From: Gammaproteobacteria bacterium
GTDB lineage: Bacteria > Pseudomonadota > Gammaproteobacteria > Steroidobacterales > Steroidobacteraceae
DNA length: 64,000 nucleotides
Direction of reading: 5' to 3'
NCBI GenBank assembly: GCA_016874295.1
Contig: VGUH01000010.1
Span: forward strand, 1 to 64,000
Part shown: positions 17,847 to 29,444 of the stretch, one piece after another
Position numbering within the stretch: the first letter of the stretch is position 1
How the letters are laid out: each line of letters begins with the position of its first letter
Made by a program: the position numbers and the translations under genes
The notes under the pieces: model-generated
Told to the model about the DNA's origin: nothing
Seen by the model: only the letters and a program-made list of their open reading frames with translations
Database searches by the model: none

Positions 17847-18929
17847 ATGCTGAAATTCCACCCGCTCGTCATCGCCAGCCGCGCCGCGATCGCCGACGAC
17901 GCGATCGCGCTCACATTCGCCGTGCCCCCGGGCCTCAGGGACGAGTTCCGGTTCCGGGCCGGCCAGCACGTTGCGCTGCGCCAGGTGATCGGCGGGCAGG
18001 AGGAGCGGCGGACCTATTCGATCGTCAGTCCCGAGGGCGCGGATTCGCTCGCCATCGGCGTGCGCGTGCAGCCAGGAGGCCGCATGTCGGCGCACCTGGC
18101 GCGGCACGCGCAGCCGGGCGAGACGCTCGAGGTCATGACGCCGAACGGCAGCTTCCTGCTCGAGGACGGCGCCGGGCCGCGCAGCTACATGGCGTTTGCG
18201 GCGGGGAGCGGCATCACGCCGGTGCTCTCGATCGCCGCCACGGCGCTCGCACGCCACCCGGGCAACCGGTTCCAGCTCTGGTACGGCAACACCGGCAGCG
18301 CGCGCACGATGTTCCTCGAGGAGGTCATGGCGCTCAAGGACCGGAACCTCGCGCGCTTCTCGGTCGCATTCGTGATGAGCCGCGAGCCGCAGGACGTCGA
18401 ATGGCTGAACGGGCGCATCGACGGCGAGAAGCTGCGACTGCTTGCGCGCCATGACCTCGCGGTGCCGTCGATTGACGAGTTCTTCGTCTGCGGACCGGGC
18501 TCGATGGGCGAGGAGATTTCGGGCGCGCTGGCCGCGCTGGGCGCCCGGGGTCGTATCCACGTGGAGCACTTCACGCCGATCGCAGGCAGCCAGGCCGCGC
18601 AGGCTCGCCCCGCCGCGCAGCCCGCGACCGCCGGCGCCGCCAGCGCCGCCAGCGCCGAGGTGAGCGTCGTGATGGACGGCCGCCGACGCAGGTTCACGAT
18701 GCCGCGGGATGGCGAGCCGATTCTCGATGCGGCGGAACGCGCGGGACTCGACCTGCCATTCTCGTGCCGGGCCGGCGTCTGCTCGACCTGCCGCGCGAAA
18801 CTCGTCTCCGGCAGCGCCGAGATGGCGCACAACGTCGCGCTCGAGGATTGGGAAGTGGCGGCAGGCTATATTCTCTGCTGCCAGGCGCGGCCGACCAGCG
18901 CCGCGCTCGAGATCAGCTATGACGAGTGA
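17847..18929 (+). CDS. paaE: Phenylacetyl-CoA epoxidase reductase PaaE
   Basis: 360 residues from ATG 17847; a longer in-frame reading overlaps paaD and is not conserved in character. PaaE passes electrons from NAD(P)H to the PaaA di-iron centre. In order: a ferredoxin-reductase FAD domain (residues 1-105, with RTYSIVSP), an NAD(P) domain (110-235, AFAAGSGITPVLS and FFVCGPGSMGEE), an Ala/Pro linker, and a plant-type 2Fe-2S domain (270-360) with CRAGVCSTCRAK and a fourth Cys near ILCCQARP. All cofactor motifs look intact. Confidence 0.96.
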   Translation: MLKFHPLVIASRAAIADDAIALTFAVPPGLRDEFRFRAGQHVALRQVIGGQEERRTYSIVSPEGADSLAIGVRVQPGGRMSAHLARHAQPGETLEVMTPNGSFLLEDGAGPRSYMAFAAGSGITPVLSIAATALARHPGNRFQLWYGNTGSARTMFLEEVMALKDRNLARFSVAFVMSREPQDVEWLNGRIDGEKLRLLARHDLAVPSIDEFFVCGPGSMGEEISGALAALGARGRIHVEHFTPIAGSQAAQARPAAQPATAGAASAASAEVSVVMDGRRRRFTMPRDGEPILDAAERAGLDLPFSCRAGVCSTCRAKLVSGSAEMAHNVALEDWEVAAGYILCCQARPTSAALEISYDE

Positions 18930-18982
18930 CCGCCGGATGACCCGCCAGACGATCCTGCACGACGTCGCGGGGCGCTAGTGCG

Positions 18983-19432
18983 ATGACGGACGAAAGCCCG
19001 AAGGCGCGCGAGCGGCAGCGCAGCGCGGAACGCACGGTCGAGGCGCTCTGGCGTGGCGATGCCGCGTCGCAGGGCCTCGGCATGCAGGTCGAGTCCAGCG
19101 GCCCGGGGCACGCCACGCTCAGCATGCGCGTCCGCCCGGACATGGTGAATGGCCACGGCATCTGCCACGGCGGACTGGTGTTCACGCTCGCGGACAGCGC
19201 ATTTGCCTTCGCCTGCAATTCCTACGGCGACAACACGGTCGCCGCGGGCGCGGCGATCGAGTTCCTGAAGCGGGTGCACGAGGGCGACGTGCTGCATGCG
19301 GCCGCGACCGAGCGCTGGCGCGCCGGGCGTGCCGGCATCTACGAGGTCGAAGTCCGCAATCAGCGCGGCGAGCTGGTCGCGCTGTTTCGCGGTCGCAGCC
19401 ACCAGGTGGCCGGGAGGGTGATCGATGACTGA
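18983..19432 (+). CDS. paaI: Hydroxyphenylacetyl-CoA thioesterase PaaI
   Basis: 149 residues with a single hot-dog fold. The active-site region NGHGICHGGLVFTLADSAFA is typical of PaaI, which hydrolyses hydroxyphenylacetyl-CoA or other dead-end CoA esters and so rescues CoA when the ring-opening route stalls. It overlaps the following thiolase gene by eight bases. The 53-base gap after paaE contains no recognisable gene. Confidence 0.94.
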   Translation: MTDESPKARERQRSAERTVEALWRGDAASQGLGMQVESSGPGHATLSMRVRPDMVNGHGICHGGLVFTLADSAFAFACNSYGDNTVAAGAAIEFLKRVHEGDVLHAAATERWRAGRAGIYEVEVRNQRGELVALFRGRSHQVAGRVIDD

Positions 19433-20630
19433 GGCGTTCATCTGCGATGCCGTCCGCACGCCCATCGGGCGTTACGGCGGCGTGCTGTCCGGCGTGCGCA
19501 CGGACGATCTCGCGGCGATCCCGATCGCCGCGCTCATGAAGCGGAACGCGCGCGCCGACTGGGGCGCCGTCGACGACGTCGTGTTCGGCTGCGCGAACCA
19601 GGCGGGCGAGGACAACCGGAATCTCGCGCGCATGGCGGCGCTGCTCGCCGGACTGCCCGTCGAGGTGCCGGGTGTCACGGTGAACCGGCTGTGCGGCTCG
19701 GGCCTCGACGCAGTGGCCATCGCGGGGCGGCAGGTGCGCTCCGGCGAGGCGGAACTCGTCGTCGCGGGCGGCGCGGAGAGCATGAGCCGTGCGCCCTACG
19801 TGCTGTCGAAGCCGGATGCCGCCTTCGCGCGCACCCAGCAGCTGTTCGACACGACCATCGGCTGGCGGTTCGTGAATCCGCTCATGAAGCAGCAGTACGG
19901 CGTGGACTCGATGCCGGAGACCGGCGAGAACGTCGCGGCGGAGTTCGACATCTCGCGCGCGGACCAGGACGCGTTCGCGCTCCGGAGCCAGCAGCGGGCG
20001 CTCGCTGCCCAGGCGAATGGCCGGCTCGCGGCGGAGATCGTCGCGGTCACGCTGCCGGCAAGAAAGGGCGAGCCCGTGGTCGTGGACCGCGACGAACACC
20101 CGCGCGAGACCAGTCTCGAGGCGCTCGCGAGACTCGGCACGCCATTCCGGGCGGGCGGTACCGTCACTGCCGGCAATGCCTCCGGCGTGAATGACGGCGC
20201 CTGCGCGCTGATCGTCGCCAGCGAGCGCGCGGCCGCGCGCCATGGCCTCAAGCCGCGCGCACGCATCCTCGGCGCCGCAGTTGCCGGGTTGCCGCCGCGC
20301 ATCATGGGGATCGGTCCGGCGCCTGCCAGCGAGAAGCTCATGGCGCGGCTCGGCCTCGGGATCGGCGACTTCGACGTCATCGAGCTCAACGAGGCCTTCG
20401 CCTCGCAGGCGCTCGCCGTGCTGCGCCGGCTCGGGCTGCCGGACGACGCACGCCACGTCAACCCGAACGGCGGCGCGATCGCGCTCGGACATCCGCTCGG
20501 CATGAGCGGCGCGCGGCTCGCGGCCACGGCGACGCTCGAGCTCGAGCGCAGCGGCGGCCGGCGCGCGCTCGCGACCATGTGCATCGGGGTCGGACAGGGC
20601 ATCGCGCTCGCGATCGAGCGGGTGCCGTGA
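19425..20630 (+). CDS. paaJ: 3-oxoadipyl-CoA / 3-oxo-5,6-dehydrosuberyl-CoA thiolase PaaJ
   Basis: 401 residues, the length of PaaJ/PcaF thiolases. The nucleophile Cys is in VNRLCGSGLDAV, the active His in NPNGGAIALGHPLGMSG and the second Cys in TMCIGVGQG. In the Paa pathway this enzyme cleaves both 3-oxo-5,6-dehydrosuberyl-CoA and 3-oxoadipyl-CoA with CoA. Its stop overlaps the GTG start of the next gene. Other thiolase roles are possible on sequence alone, but the position within the paa operon supports PaaJ. Confidence 0.93.
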   Translation: MTEAFICDAVRTPIGRYGGVLSGVRTDDLAAIPIAALMKRNARADWGAVDDVVFGCANQAGEDNRNLARMAALLAGLPVEVPGVTVNRLCGSGLDAVAIAGRQVRSGEAELVVAGGAESMSRAPYVLSKPDAAFARTQQLFDTTIGWRFVNPLMKQQYGVDSMPETGENVAAEFDISRADQDAFALRSQQRALAAQANGRLAAEIVAVTLPARKGEPVVVDRDEHPRETSLEALARLGTPFRAGGTVTAGNASGVNDGACALIVASERAAARHGLKPRARILGAAVAGLPPRIMGIGPAPASEKLMARLGLGIGDFDVIELNEAFASQALAVLRRLGLPDDARHVNPNGGAIALGHPLGMSGARLAATATLELERSGGRRALATMCIGVGQGIALAIERVP

Positions 20631-22741
20631 CCCAGCCCGAAGCCGTCGCGCGCGACGGCGAGGTGGCGGTGTTCACGTTCGATCACCCGCCGGTGAATGC
20701 GCTCGCGCAGCCGGTGCGCGCAAGGCTGCTCGCGGCGGTCGAGGCGCTCGATGCCGATCCCGGCGTGCGCGCGATCGTGCTCATCGGCAGCGGGCGGAAC
20801 TTCGTCGCCGGCGCCGACGTGCGGGAGTTCGATCGCCCGCCGCTCGAGCCCTTCCTGCCGGCCCTGCTCGCGCGGGTCGAGGCCTGCGGCAAGCCGGTCG
20901 TTGCGGCGCTGCATGGCGCGACGCTCGGCGGCGGCGCGGAGACGGCGCTCGCCTGCCATTACCGCTGCGCCGCAGGCGACCTGAAACTCGGCTTCCCGGA
21001 GGTGAGCCTGGGCCTGCTGCCCGGCGCCGGGGGCACGGTGCGGCTGCCGAGGCTCGCGGGCTGGCAGGCGAGCCTCGAGCTCATGACCTCGGGCAAGCCG
21101 ATCGGCATCGACCGCGCGATCGAGCTCGGCATCGTCGACCGGCGGGTGGACGGCGACCTGCGCGCCGGCGCGATCGCCTGGGCGCGCGAGCTCGCGCATG
21201 CGCACGCTCCGCCGCGCCGCGTCCTCGATCTGCCAGTGCCGGCTTCGCGCCCGTCGCAATTCGAGGAATTCCTGCGTGCCCTGCCGGCGGCTGCGCGCAG
21301 GCTCCCGGCGCCGCCCCGGATCGTGGAGGCCCTCGCGTCCGCGGCGCTGCTGCCGGCGGACGCCGCGCTCGCCCGGGCGCGCGCGCTGTTCATGGAATGC
21401 CTCGCATCCACCGAGTCGCGCGCGTTCAGGTACCTGTTCTTCGCGGAGCGCGGCGCCGTGCCCGACGTGGTGCTCGCGCGCGCCGTGGGGCAGGCCGCCG
21501 TCCTTGGCTCCGGCACGATGGGCGCCGGCATCGCGATCAGCCTCGCGACCGGCGGCATCCCGGTGCTGCTCATCGAGGCGAAACAGGAGGCGCTCGACGC
21601 CGGGCTCGCGCGCGTCAGGGCCGCGATCGACGCCGCCGAGCGCAAGGGCCGGCTCGACCGGGACGAGGCGGAAGCCGCACGCGGCCGCGTCCAGGGCTCA
21701 TTGACCCTGGCCGCCGTCGCCGGTGCCGACCTCGTGATCGAGGCGGTCTACGAGAACCTGGCGGTCAAGCGCGAGCTCTTCGGCCGGCTCGGCCAGCTCG
21801 CAAAACCGGGCGCCGTGCTCGCGACCAATACCTCGACCCTCGACGTGGACGCGATCGCCGGGGCCTCGGGACGGCCCGCGGACGTGGTCGGAATGCATTT
21901 CTTCAGCCCGGCGAACGTCATGCGGCTCGTCGAAGTCGTGCGCGGGCGGGAATCCTCGCGCGCGGCGCTCGCGACGGTACACTCGGTCGCGAAACGGATC
22001 GGCAAGATCGCGATCCCGGTCGGCAACGCCTTCGGCTTCGTCGGCAACCGCATGCTCTACGCCTATGGCCGCGAGAAGGAGCTCATGCTGCTCGAGGGCG
22101 CAAAGCCGGAGGTGATCGACAAGGCGCTCGTGGACTTCGGCATGGCGATGGGGCCGAATGCCGTCGGCGACCTGGCGGGCCTCGACATCGGCTGGCAGGT
22201 GCGCAAGGAATGGCGCGACAAGCCGGAAGACCCGCGCTTCTACCGCGCGTCCGACCTGCTGGCGGAGCTCGGCCGCTACGGGCAGAAGACCGGGCGCGGC
22301 TTCTACCGCTACGACACCCCGGGCGGCGAGCGCACGCCCGACCCGGAGGTCGTCGAGCTGATCCGTGCCGAGGCGGAACGGCTGGGCGTGCGCCAGCGAC
22401 AGGTCGAACCGGGCGAAATCGTCGCCCGCTGCATCCTCGCGCTGATCAACGAGGGCGCGCGCATCCTCGAAGACGGCATCGCCGCGTCGCCGTCCGACAT
22501 CGACGTGATCTGGTGCAACGGCTACGGCTTTCCGCGCCACCGCGGCGGGCCGATGTTCTACGCGGACACGCTCGGCCTCGCGACCGTGGTCGATTCCATC
22601 CGCAAGCTGGCCAGGGCCCATGGCGAGCGCGACTGGACGCCGGCGGGCCTGCTGGTCACGCTGGCGGGCGCGGGCGCAAGCTTCGCATCCTGGCAGTCGG
22701 GGCGCGCAGCCGCCGCGGACGGCGGCGGGAGGCAGGGATGA
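20627..22741 (+). CDS. Fused enoyl-CoA hydratase / 3-hydroxyacyl-CoA dehydrogenase
   Basis: 704 residues from GTG 20627, which overlaps the paaJ stop. The N-terminal crotonase domain (1-190) keeps both catalytic glutamates, in LGGGAETALACH and GFPEVSLGLLPGAGG. The dehydrogenase half starts with the NAD motif LGSGTMGAGIAIS (about residue 297) and has the catalytic His in GMHFFSPANVM; a C-terminal helical domain includes NGYGFPRHRGGPMFY. This FadB/FadJ-like fusion probably replaces the separate PaaF/PaaG and PaaH steps of beta-oxidation of the ring-opened product. The paaZ start codon overlaps its stop (ATGA). Confidence 0.93.
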   Translation: MTQPEAVARDGEVAVFTFDHPPVNALAQPVRARLLAAVEALDADPGVRAIVLIGSGRNFVAGADVREFDRPPLEPFLPALLARVEACGKPVVAALHGATLGGGAETALACHYRCAAGDLKLGFPEVSLGLLPGAGGTVRLPRLAGWQASLELMTSGKPIGIDRAIELGIVDRRVDGDLRAGAIAWARELAHAHAPPRRVLDLPVPASRPSQFEEFLRALPAAARRLPAPPRIVEALASAALLPADAALARARALFMECLASTESRAFRYLFFAERGAVPDVVLARAVGQAAVLGSGTMGAGIAISLATGGIPVLLIEAKQEALDAGLARVRAAIDAAERKGRLDRDEAEAARGRVQGSLTLAAVAGADLVIEAVYENLAVKRELFGRLGQLAKPGAVLATNTSTLDVDAIAGASGRPADVVGMHFFSPANVMRLVEVVRGRESSRAALATVHSVAKRIGKIAIPVGNAFGFVGNRMLYAYGREKELMLLEGAKPEVIDKALVDFGMAMGPNAVGDLAGLDIGWQVRKEWRDKPEDPRFYRASDLLAELGRYGQKTGRGFYRYDTPGGERTPDPEVVELIRAEAERLGVRQRQVEPGEIVARCILALINEGARILEDGIAASPSDIDVIWCNGYGFPRHRGGPMFYADTLGLATVVDSIRKLARAHGERDWTPAGLLVTLAGAGASFASWQSGRAAAADGGGRQG

Positions 22742-24783
22742 GGCTCGAGAGTTACGTGGCCGGCGCCTGGCAGGCCGGCGGCGGGCGCGCGATCCTGCTG
22801 CGCGATGCCAGCACGGGCGCCGTGGTCGCCGAGGCGAGCAGCGAGGGGCTCGATTTCGCAGCCGTGCTGCGGCACGCTCGCGAGGTCGGCGGTCCGGCGT
22901 TGCGTGCGTTGACCTTTCACGAGCGCGCCGCGCTGCTGCGCGCCCTCGGCAAGCGCCTGCTCGACTTCAAGCCGGAGTTCTATGCGCTCTCGCACGCGAC
23001 GGGCGCGACCAGGGGCGACTCCTGGATCGACATCGACGGCGGCATCGGCACGATGCTGGTGTTCGCGAGCAAGGGCACGCGCGAGCTGCCGAACAGCCGC
23101 GTCTACCTCGACGGCGCGCTGGAAGGATTGTCGAAGGGCGGGAGCTTCGTGGGCCAGCACCTGTGCGTGCCGCTCGAGGGCGCCGCGGTGCACATCAACG
23201 CCTTCAATTTCCCGGTCTGGGGGATGCTCGAGAAACTCGCTCCCGCGCTGCTCGCCGGCGTGCCGGCGGTGGTGAAGCCCGCCACCGCGACCAGCTACCT
23301 CACCGAGCTGGTGGTGCGCCGCATCATCGAGACGGGACTGCTGCCGCCCGGGGCGCTGCAGCTCATCTGCGGCGGGGTGGGGGATCTCTTCGACCACCTT
23401 GGCTGCCAGGACGTCGTGTCCTTCACCGGCTCGGCCTCGACGGCGGCGCGGCTGCGCACGCATCCGGCGGTGGTGCGCCACGCGGTGCGATTCGTCGCCG
23501 AAACCGACTCGCTCAATTCGTCGATCCTGGGCCCGGACGCAGGGCCGGGAACGCCGGAGTTCGGCCTGTTCGTGCGCGAGGTGGCGCGCGAGATGACCGT
23601 GAAGGCCGGCCAGAAGTGCACCGCGATCCGCAAGGCGATCGTGCCGCGCGGGCTGCTCGGCGAGGTCGTCGCGGCGCTGCAGGCAGAACTCGCGAAAGCC
23701 GTCGTGGGTGACCCGCGCGCGGCCGGCGTCGGCATGGGCCCGCTCGCAAGCCTCGCGCAGCGCGACGAAGTGCTCGCGCGCCTTGCCGAGCTCGAGAGCG
23801 AGGCCGAGCGCGTCGCCGGCGACCCGGAACGCTTCGAGGTCACCGGCGGCGATCGCGCGCGCGGCGCGTTCCTGCCGCCGCTCCTGCTCCTGTGCCGAGA
23901 CGCCGCAAGCGCCCGCGCGGTGCACGCCGTGGAAGCTTTCGGCCCCGTGTCGACGGTGATCGGCTACGACGGCCTGCCCGGGGCGATCGCGCTCGCGCGC
24001 CGCGGCGAGGGCAGCCTCGCGGGCTCGGTGTTCACCGCGGACGAGGCGGTCGCCGCCGAGCTCGTGCTCGGCCTCGCGCCGTACCACGGTCGCGTGCTGG
24101 TCGTGAACCGGCATTGCGCGCAGGAATCCACCGGCCACGGCTCGCCGCTCGCGCCGCTGGTGCACGGCGGGCCGGGCCGCGCGGGCGGCGGCGAGGAGCT
24201 CGGCGGCATCCGCGGCGTGCTGCACTACATGCAGCGGACCGCGGTGCAGGGCGCGCCCGACGTGATCACCGCCGTCGGCGGGCGCTGGGCGCGCGGCAGC
24301 CGCGAGCGCGACCCGGGCGTGCATCCGTTCCGCAAGCCATTCCACGCGCTCGCGATCGGCGATACCTTCCGCTCGGCGGAGCGCGAGGTGACGGTCGACG
24401 ACATCGAACGGTTCGCGGCGCTCAGCGGCGACAATTTCTACGCCCACATGAGCGAGCAGGAGGCGGCGCGGAACCCGCTGTTCGGCGGCCGGGTGGCGCA
24501 CGGCTATTTCCTGATCTCGGCGGCCGCGGGCCTGTTCGTCGACCCGGACTACGGACCGGTGCTCGGCAACTACGGCCTCGACGCGCTGCGCTTCGTGAAG
24601 CCGGTCAAGCCCGGCGACCGCATCCAGGTACGCTTGACCTGCCGCGAGAAGTCGCTGCGCGCCGACAAGGGCTGGGGCGAGGTGACCTGGGACACGGAGA
24701 TCACGAACCAGGCCGGCGAAACGGTCGCGGCCTACCACGTGCTGACCATGGTGAGCGTCCATGCCATCCCCGATCGACCTTGA
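22738..24783 (+). CDS. paaZ: Oxepin-CoA hydrolase / 3-oxo-5,6-dehydrosuberyl-CoA semialdehyde dehydrogenase PaaZ
   Basis: 681 residues, the same length as the E. coli enzyme. The N-terminal aldehyde dehydrogenase (1-520) has the catalytic Cys in [13 protein letters not shown] and the [12 protein letters not shown] cofactor loop. The C-terminal MaoC-like hydratase (530-681) keeps [13 protein letters not shown] and [11 protein letters not shown], including the Asp and His that open the oxepin ring. PaaZ hydrolyses oxepin-CoA and oxidises the aldehyde formed, channelling the intermediate between the two sites. Its last 23 bases overlap the next gene. Confidence 0.97.
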   Translation: MRLESYVAGAWQAGGGRAILLRDASTGAVVAEASSEGLDFAAVLRHAREVGGPALRALTFHERAALLRALGKRLLDFKPEFYALSHATGATRGDSWIDIDGGIGTMLVFASKGTRELPNSRVYLDGALEGLSKGGSFVGQHLCVPLEGAAVHINAFNFPVWGMLEKLAPALLAGVPAVVKPATATSYLTELVVRRIIETGLLPPGALQLICGGVGDLFDHLGCQDVVSFTGSASTAARLRTHPAVVRHAVRFVAETDSLNSSILGPDAGPGTPEFGLFVREVAREMTVKAGQKCTAIRKAIVPRGLLGEVVAALQAELAKAVVGDPRAAGVGMGPLASLAQRDEVLARLAELESEAERVAGDPERFEVTGGDRARGAFLPPLLLLCRDAASARAVHAVEAFGPVSTVIGYDGLPGAIALARRGEGSLAGSVFTADEAVAAELVLGLAPYHGRVLVVNRHCAQESTGHGSPLAPLVHGGPGRAGGGEELGGIRGVLHYMQRTAVQGAPDVITAVGGRWARGSRERDPGVHPFRKPFHALAIGDTFRSAEREVTVDDIERFAALSGDNFYAHMSEQEAARNPLFGGRVAHGYFLISAAAGLFVDPDYGPVLGNYGLDALRFVKPVKPGDRIQVRLTCREKSLRADKGWGEVTWDTEITNQAGETVAAYHVLTMVSVHAIPDRP

Positions 24784-25576
24784 GGCGCTTCGCGCCGGGT
24801 TCCCGAGCCTCACGTTCGAATCGCCCGCGGACGGCGTGCTCGAGCTGGTGATCGCCAACGAGGGCCGCCGGAACGCGGCGACCGAGGCGATGCACCGGGA
24901 CCTCGCGCACGTGTGGCGCGCGATCGACGCGGACGCGGGCGTGCGCGCCGTGCTGGTGCGCGGCGCCGGCGAGCACTTCTCCTCGGGCGGCGATTTCGCG
25001 CTGATCGAGCGCATGATCGAGGACGAGGCGACGCTGCTGCGGGTCTGGCGCGAGGCGAGCGACCTGGTCTACAACCTCGTCGACTGCAGCAAGCCCGTGG
25101 TGTCCGCGATCCGCGGGACCGCGGTCGGGGCAGGTCTCGCCGTCGCCCTGCTCGCGGACATCTCGGTCGCAGGGCGCAACGCGAAGATCCTCGACGGACA
25201 TACCCGCCTCGGCGTCGCCGCGGGCGACCACTCGGTGATCATCTGGCCGCTCCTGTGCGGCCTCGCCAAGGCGCGCTACTACCTGCTCACCAACGAGCCG
25301 CTCACCGGCGCGGAGGCGGAGCGCATCGGGCTCGTGTCCCTGTGCGTCGACGACGGCGAGGTGCGCGAACGCGCGCTCGCGGTCGCCGCGAAGCTCGCGG
25401 CGGGAAGCGGCAGCGCGCTCACGTTCACCAAGCGCGCGCTCGGCAACTGGCTGCGCCTCGCGGGGCCGTCCTTCGACGCCTCGCTCGCGCTCGAATTCCT
25501 CGGTTTCCGTCTCGCGGACGCGAAGGAAGGACTCGACGCCGTGCGCAGCCGCCGGCCGCCGAAGTTCACGCGCTGA
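24761..25576 (+). CDS. Crotonase-fold protein of the paa operon, catalytic Glu pair replaced
   Basis: 271 residues of enoyl-CoA hydratase/isomerase family. The oxyanion-hole region is FSSGGDF and [16 protein letters not shown]. The positions that hold the two catalytic glutamates in ordinary hydratases read GAGLAVALL and [12 protein letters not shown], so neither Glu is present, while the Asp after VAAG and the following IIWPLL are typical of a distinct crotonase subgroup. It may be an isomerase acting at the PaaG step or another CoA-ester hydratase; the sequence does not settle this. Overlap with paaZ suggests coupled translation, and a GC-rich hairpin after its stop may end the operon. Confidence 0.82.
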   Translation: MPSPIDLEALRAGFPSLTFESPADGVLELVIANEGRRNAATEAMHRDLAHVWRAIDADAGVRAVLVRGAGEHFSSGGDFALIERMIEDEATLLRVWREASDLVYNLVDCSKPVVSAIRGTAVGAGLAVALLADISVAGRNAKILDGHTRLGVAAGDHSVIIWPLLCGLAKARYYLLTNEPLTGAEAERIGLVSLCVDDGEVRERALAVAAKLAAGSGSALTFTKRALGNWLRLAGPSFDASLALEFLGFRLADAKEGLDAVRSRRPPKFTR

Positions 25577-25580
25577 GATT

Positions 25581-25601
25581 GCGGCGCGCCGTGCGCGCCG
25601 C
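25581..25601 (+). terminator. GC-rich hairpin ending the paa operon
   Basis: GCGGCGCGC and GCGCGCCGC form a perfect nine-base-pair stem around a CGT loop, five bases after the last paa stop codon. No T-run follows, so it may slow polymerase or act with Rho rather than as a classic intrinsic terminator. It separates the paa operon from the riboswitch leader. Confidence 0.5.
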
Positions 25602-25611
25602 TACCATCCGC

Positions 25612-25705
25612 ACTGCCTTGGGGTGGTCCCGAAGGGACCTGAGATGCCGGTCTGGCCGGCGAACCCGTCGAACCTGATCCGGTTAGGACCGGCGTAGGGA
25701 GCAGG
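25612..25705 (+). promoter_or_regulatory. Thiamine pyrophosphate (TPP) riboswitch
   Basis: The conserved THI-box elements occur in the right order: GGGGTGG, then CTGAGA (25639-25644), ACCCGTCGAACCTGATC (25663-25679), GGTTAGGACCGG, and CGTAGGGA (25693-25700). TPP binding should lower expression of the downstream genes. The GGGAG ribosome site (25697-25701) for the GTG at 25707 is part of the closing 3' strand, so ligand binding would directly hide it and block translation. The aptamer defines the following genes as a thiamine uptake and salvage operon. Confidence 0.95.
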
Positions 25706-25706
25706 C

Positions 25707-27791
<2,085 letters not shown>

Positions 27792-27800
27792 GGTGAAACC

Positions 27801-28043
27801 ATGCACGTCGCCGTTGACTTGAGCCTCTATCCGCTGACCGGCGAGTTCGTCCCGCCGATCCTCGACTTCATCGAGCGACTGAAAGGCCACCCGGGCCTCA
27901 GCGTCGTCACGAACTCGATGAGCACGCAGGTGAGCGGCGACTACGAACTCGTTTTCGACGCATTGCGCGCCGAGATCCGCGCGAGTCTCACCGCGCTGCA
28001 TCGCGCGGCGCTGGTCATGAAGGTGCTGGGTGGCGCCGGCTGA
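27801..28043 (+). CDS. YkoF/MTH1187-family thiamine-binding-like protein
   Basis: 80 residues, a single ferredoxin-like unit: MHVAVDLSLYPLTGEFVPPI and LSVVTNSMSTQVSGDY are characteristic of the family. YkoF of Bacillus binds thiamine or its HMP moiety with two such units in one chain; single-unit forms are expected to oligomerise. It starts nine bases after the receptor and has a GAGGTGAAA ribosome site. Its last 14 bases overlap the permease gene. A likely intracellular thiamine/HMP binding or delivery protein; the precise role is unknown. Confidence 0.8.
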   Translation: MHVAVDLSLYPLTGEFVPPILDFIERLKGHPGLSVVTNSMSTQVSGDYELVFDALRAEIRASLTALHRAALVMKVLGGAG

Positions 28044-28584
28044 GCTCGTCGCGGTCGGTTTCGGCCTCGCCTACATCCTGCTCGCGATCCGCGAGCAGCG
28101 GGCCTGCTGGATCGCGGGCGGGATCAGCACGGCGATCTTCGCCGGCGTATTCCTCCACGCCGGCCTGCCGCTGCAGGCGGCGCTGCAGCTCGTCTACGTC
28201 GCGATGTCGGCCTGGGGATACCACGCCTGGCGCAGGGACGCCGCCGCCGCCGCGCCTGTTCGGCGCTGGTCCGTGCCGAGGCACCTACTGGCGCTGGCCG
28301 GCGTCGGCCTCGCGACGGCGGCCAGCGCGCCGCTCGCAGCGCGCTACGCACTCGCCGCGGCGCCGGTCGCCGATTCGCTCGGGACCTGGGCGAGTCTGGT
28401 CGCGACCTGGCTGCTCGCGCGACGTGTCGTCGACACCTGGCTGTGGTGGATCGCGATCGACACGGGACTCGCAGGTCTTTTCTACTCGCAAGGCCTCGTG
28501 GCGACGGCTGCGCTGTACCTCGCCTTCGGGCTGCTCGCAGCCGCGGGCTGGCGCAGCTGGCGGAAACGGATGCCCGCCCCATGA
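28030..28584 (+). CDS. PnuC-family permease, probable thiamine transporter (PnuT type)
   Basis: 184 residues from GTG 28030, about six membrane helices. VAMSAWGYHAWRR near residues 58-70 corresponds to the conserved Trp-rich substrate loop of PnuC transporters (WGYxxW), and DTWLWWIAIDTGLAGLFYSQ to the second. PnuC-type carriers move vitamins by facilitated diffusion, with trapping by phosphorylation inside; those in TPP-regulated operons carry thiamine. The adjacent kinase gene, overlapping by ATGA, fits that trapping mechanism. Confidence 0.9.
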   Translation: MAPAELVAVGFGLAYILLAIREQRACWIAGGISTAIFAGVFLHAGLPLQAALQLVYVAMSAWGYHAWRRDAAAAAPVRRWSVPRHLLALAGVGLATAASAPLAARYALAAAPVADSLGTWASLVATWLLARRVVDTWLWWIAIDTGLAGLFYSQGLVATAALYLAFGLLAAAGWRSWRKRMPAP

Positions 28585-29429
28585 GCGCCGCACCCGCCGA
28601 TGCGCGCATCGCGACGGCCGTGCAGGCGCTCGGGCTCGCGCGACCGAAGGTCGTGGCGCTCGACGGCGGAGTCGCGAACCGCAGCTACCGCCTGCGTGCA
28701 GCGGGGCAGGACCTGGCGCTGAAGCTGACCGGGGAATCGGCTGACGCGCTGGGCGCGAATCCGCAGTCGGAACTGGCAATGCACTCGCTCGCGGCCGGTG
28801 CGGGGCTTGCGCCGCCCGTCGTCCTGGCCGATCCGGCGCGCGGATTCATCGTCTCGCGGTTTGTGACCGGGCGCGTGCTGAGCGCGGATGACTTTGGCGA
28901 CCCGCGACTGTTGCTGCGGGTCGGCGCCTGGGTCGCCGCGCTGCATGCACTGCCGGTGCCGGCGGGGCTGCCGCGCGTGGACCTCGGCGAGCGGGCCGCG
29001 GGCTATCTGGCGCGCGTCGTCGCGCAGGCCGGCGACCGGTTTGCCCGGGACCTGATGAGCGCGCTCGCGCTGAGGCGTGCGGCATTACCGCCACCCGCGA
29101 GACCTGCCGCCTGTCACCACGACCTGCACCATCGAAACTTCATCGACGATGGCGCGCGCCTGATGGTGGTCGACTGGGAGTACGGGGGCTCCGGCGACCC
29201 GGCGGCCGACCTCGCGTCCTGCATCGGCTATCACGACCTGGGCGAGGCAGCGGTCGAGGCGCTGCTCGCGGGCTACGGCAGCCCGGATGCGGCGCTGCGT
29301 GCGCGAATCGCGGCGCTCGGCTGGATCTTCGACTGTCTCTGGTATGCGTGGAACGCGGCTGCGGAACTCGCGGGTCTCGCGCCGGATCCCGCGGAGCAGG
29401 CGCGGCTTGCCGCGCGACTCGCGCATTGA
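28581..29429 (+). CDS. APH-fold kinase, probable thiamine kinase
   Basis: 282 residues from ATG 28581, overlapping the permease stop (ATGA). It has the aminoglycoside/choline kinase fold: a nucleotide loop around [12 protein letters not shown], the catalytic loop [10 protein letters not shown] (HxDxxxxN) and the metal-binding [17 protein letters not shown]. ThiK-type enzymes phosphorylate thiamine to thiamine monophosphate and trap it after import. A choline or ethanolamine kinase could look similar; operon context under the TPP riboswitch favours thiamine. Confidence 0.85.
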   Translation: MSAAPADARIATAVQALGLARPKVVALDGGVANRSYRLRAAGQDLALKLTGESADALGANPQSELAMHSLAAGAGLAPPVVLADPARGFIVSRFVTGRVLSADDFGDPRLLLRVGAWVAALHALPVPAGLPRVDLGERAAGYLARVVAQAGDRFARDLMSALALRRAALPPPARPAACHHDLHHRNFIDDGARLMVVDWEYGGSGDPAADLASCIGYHDLGEAAVEALLAGYGSPDAALRARIAALGWIFDCLWYAWNAAAELAGLAPDPAEQARLAARLAH

Positions 29430-29444
29430 GAAGATGCGCGACCC

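Noticed and set aside
22558-25014. Long minus-strand frame opposite paaZ and the crotonase gene
   Set aside because: Composition is that of an antisense shadow; the plus-strand genes have complete catalytic motifs.
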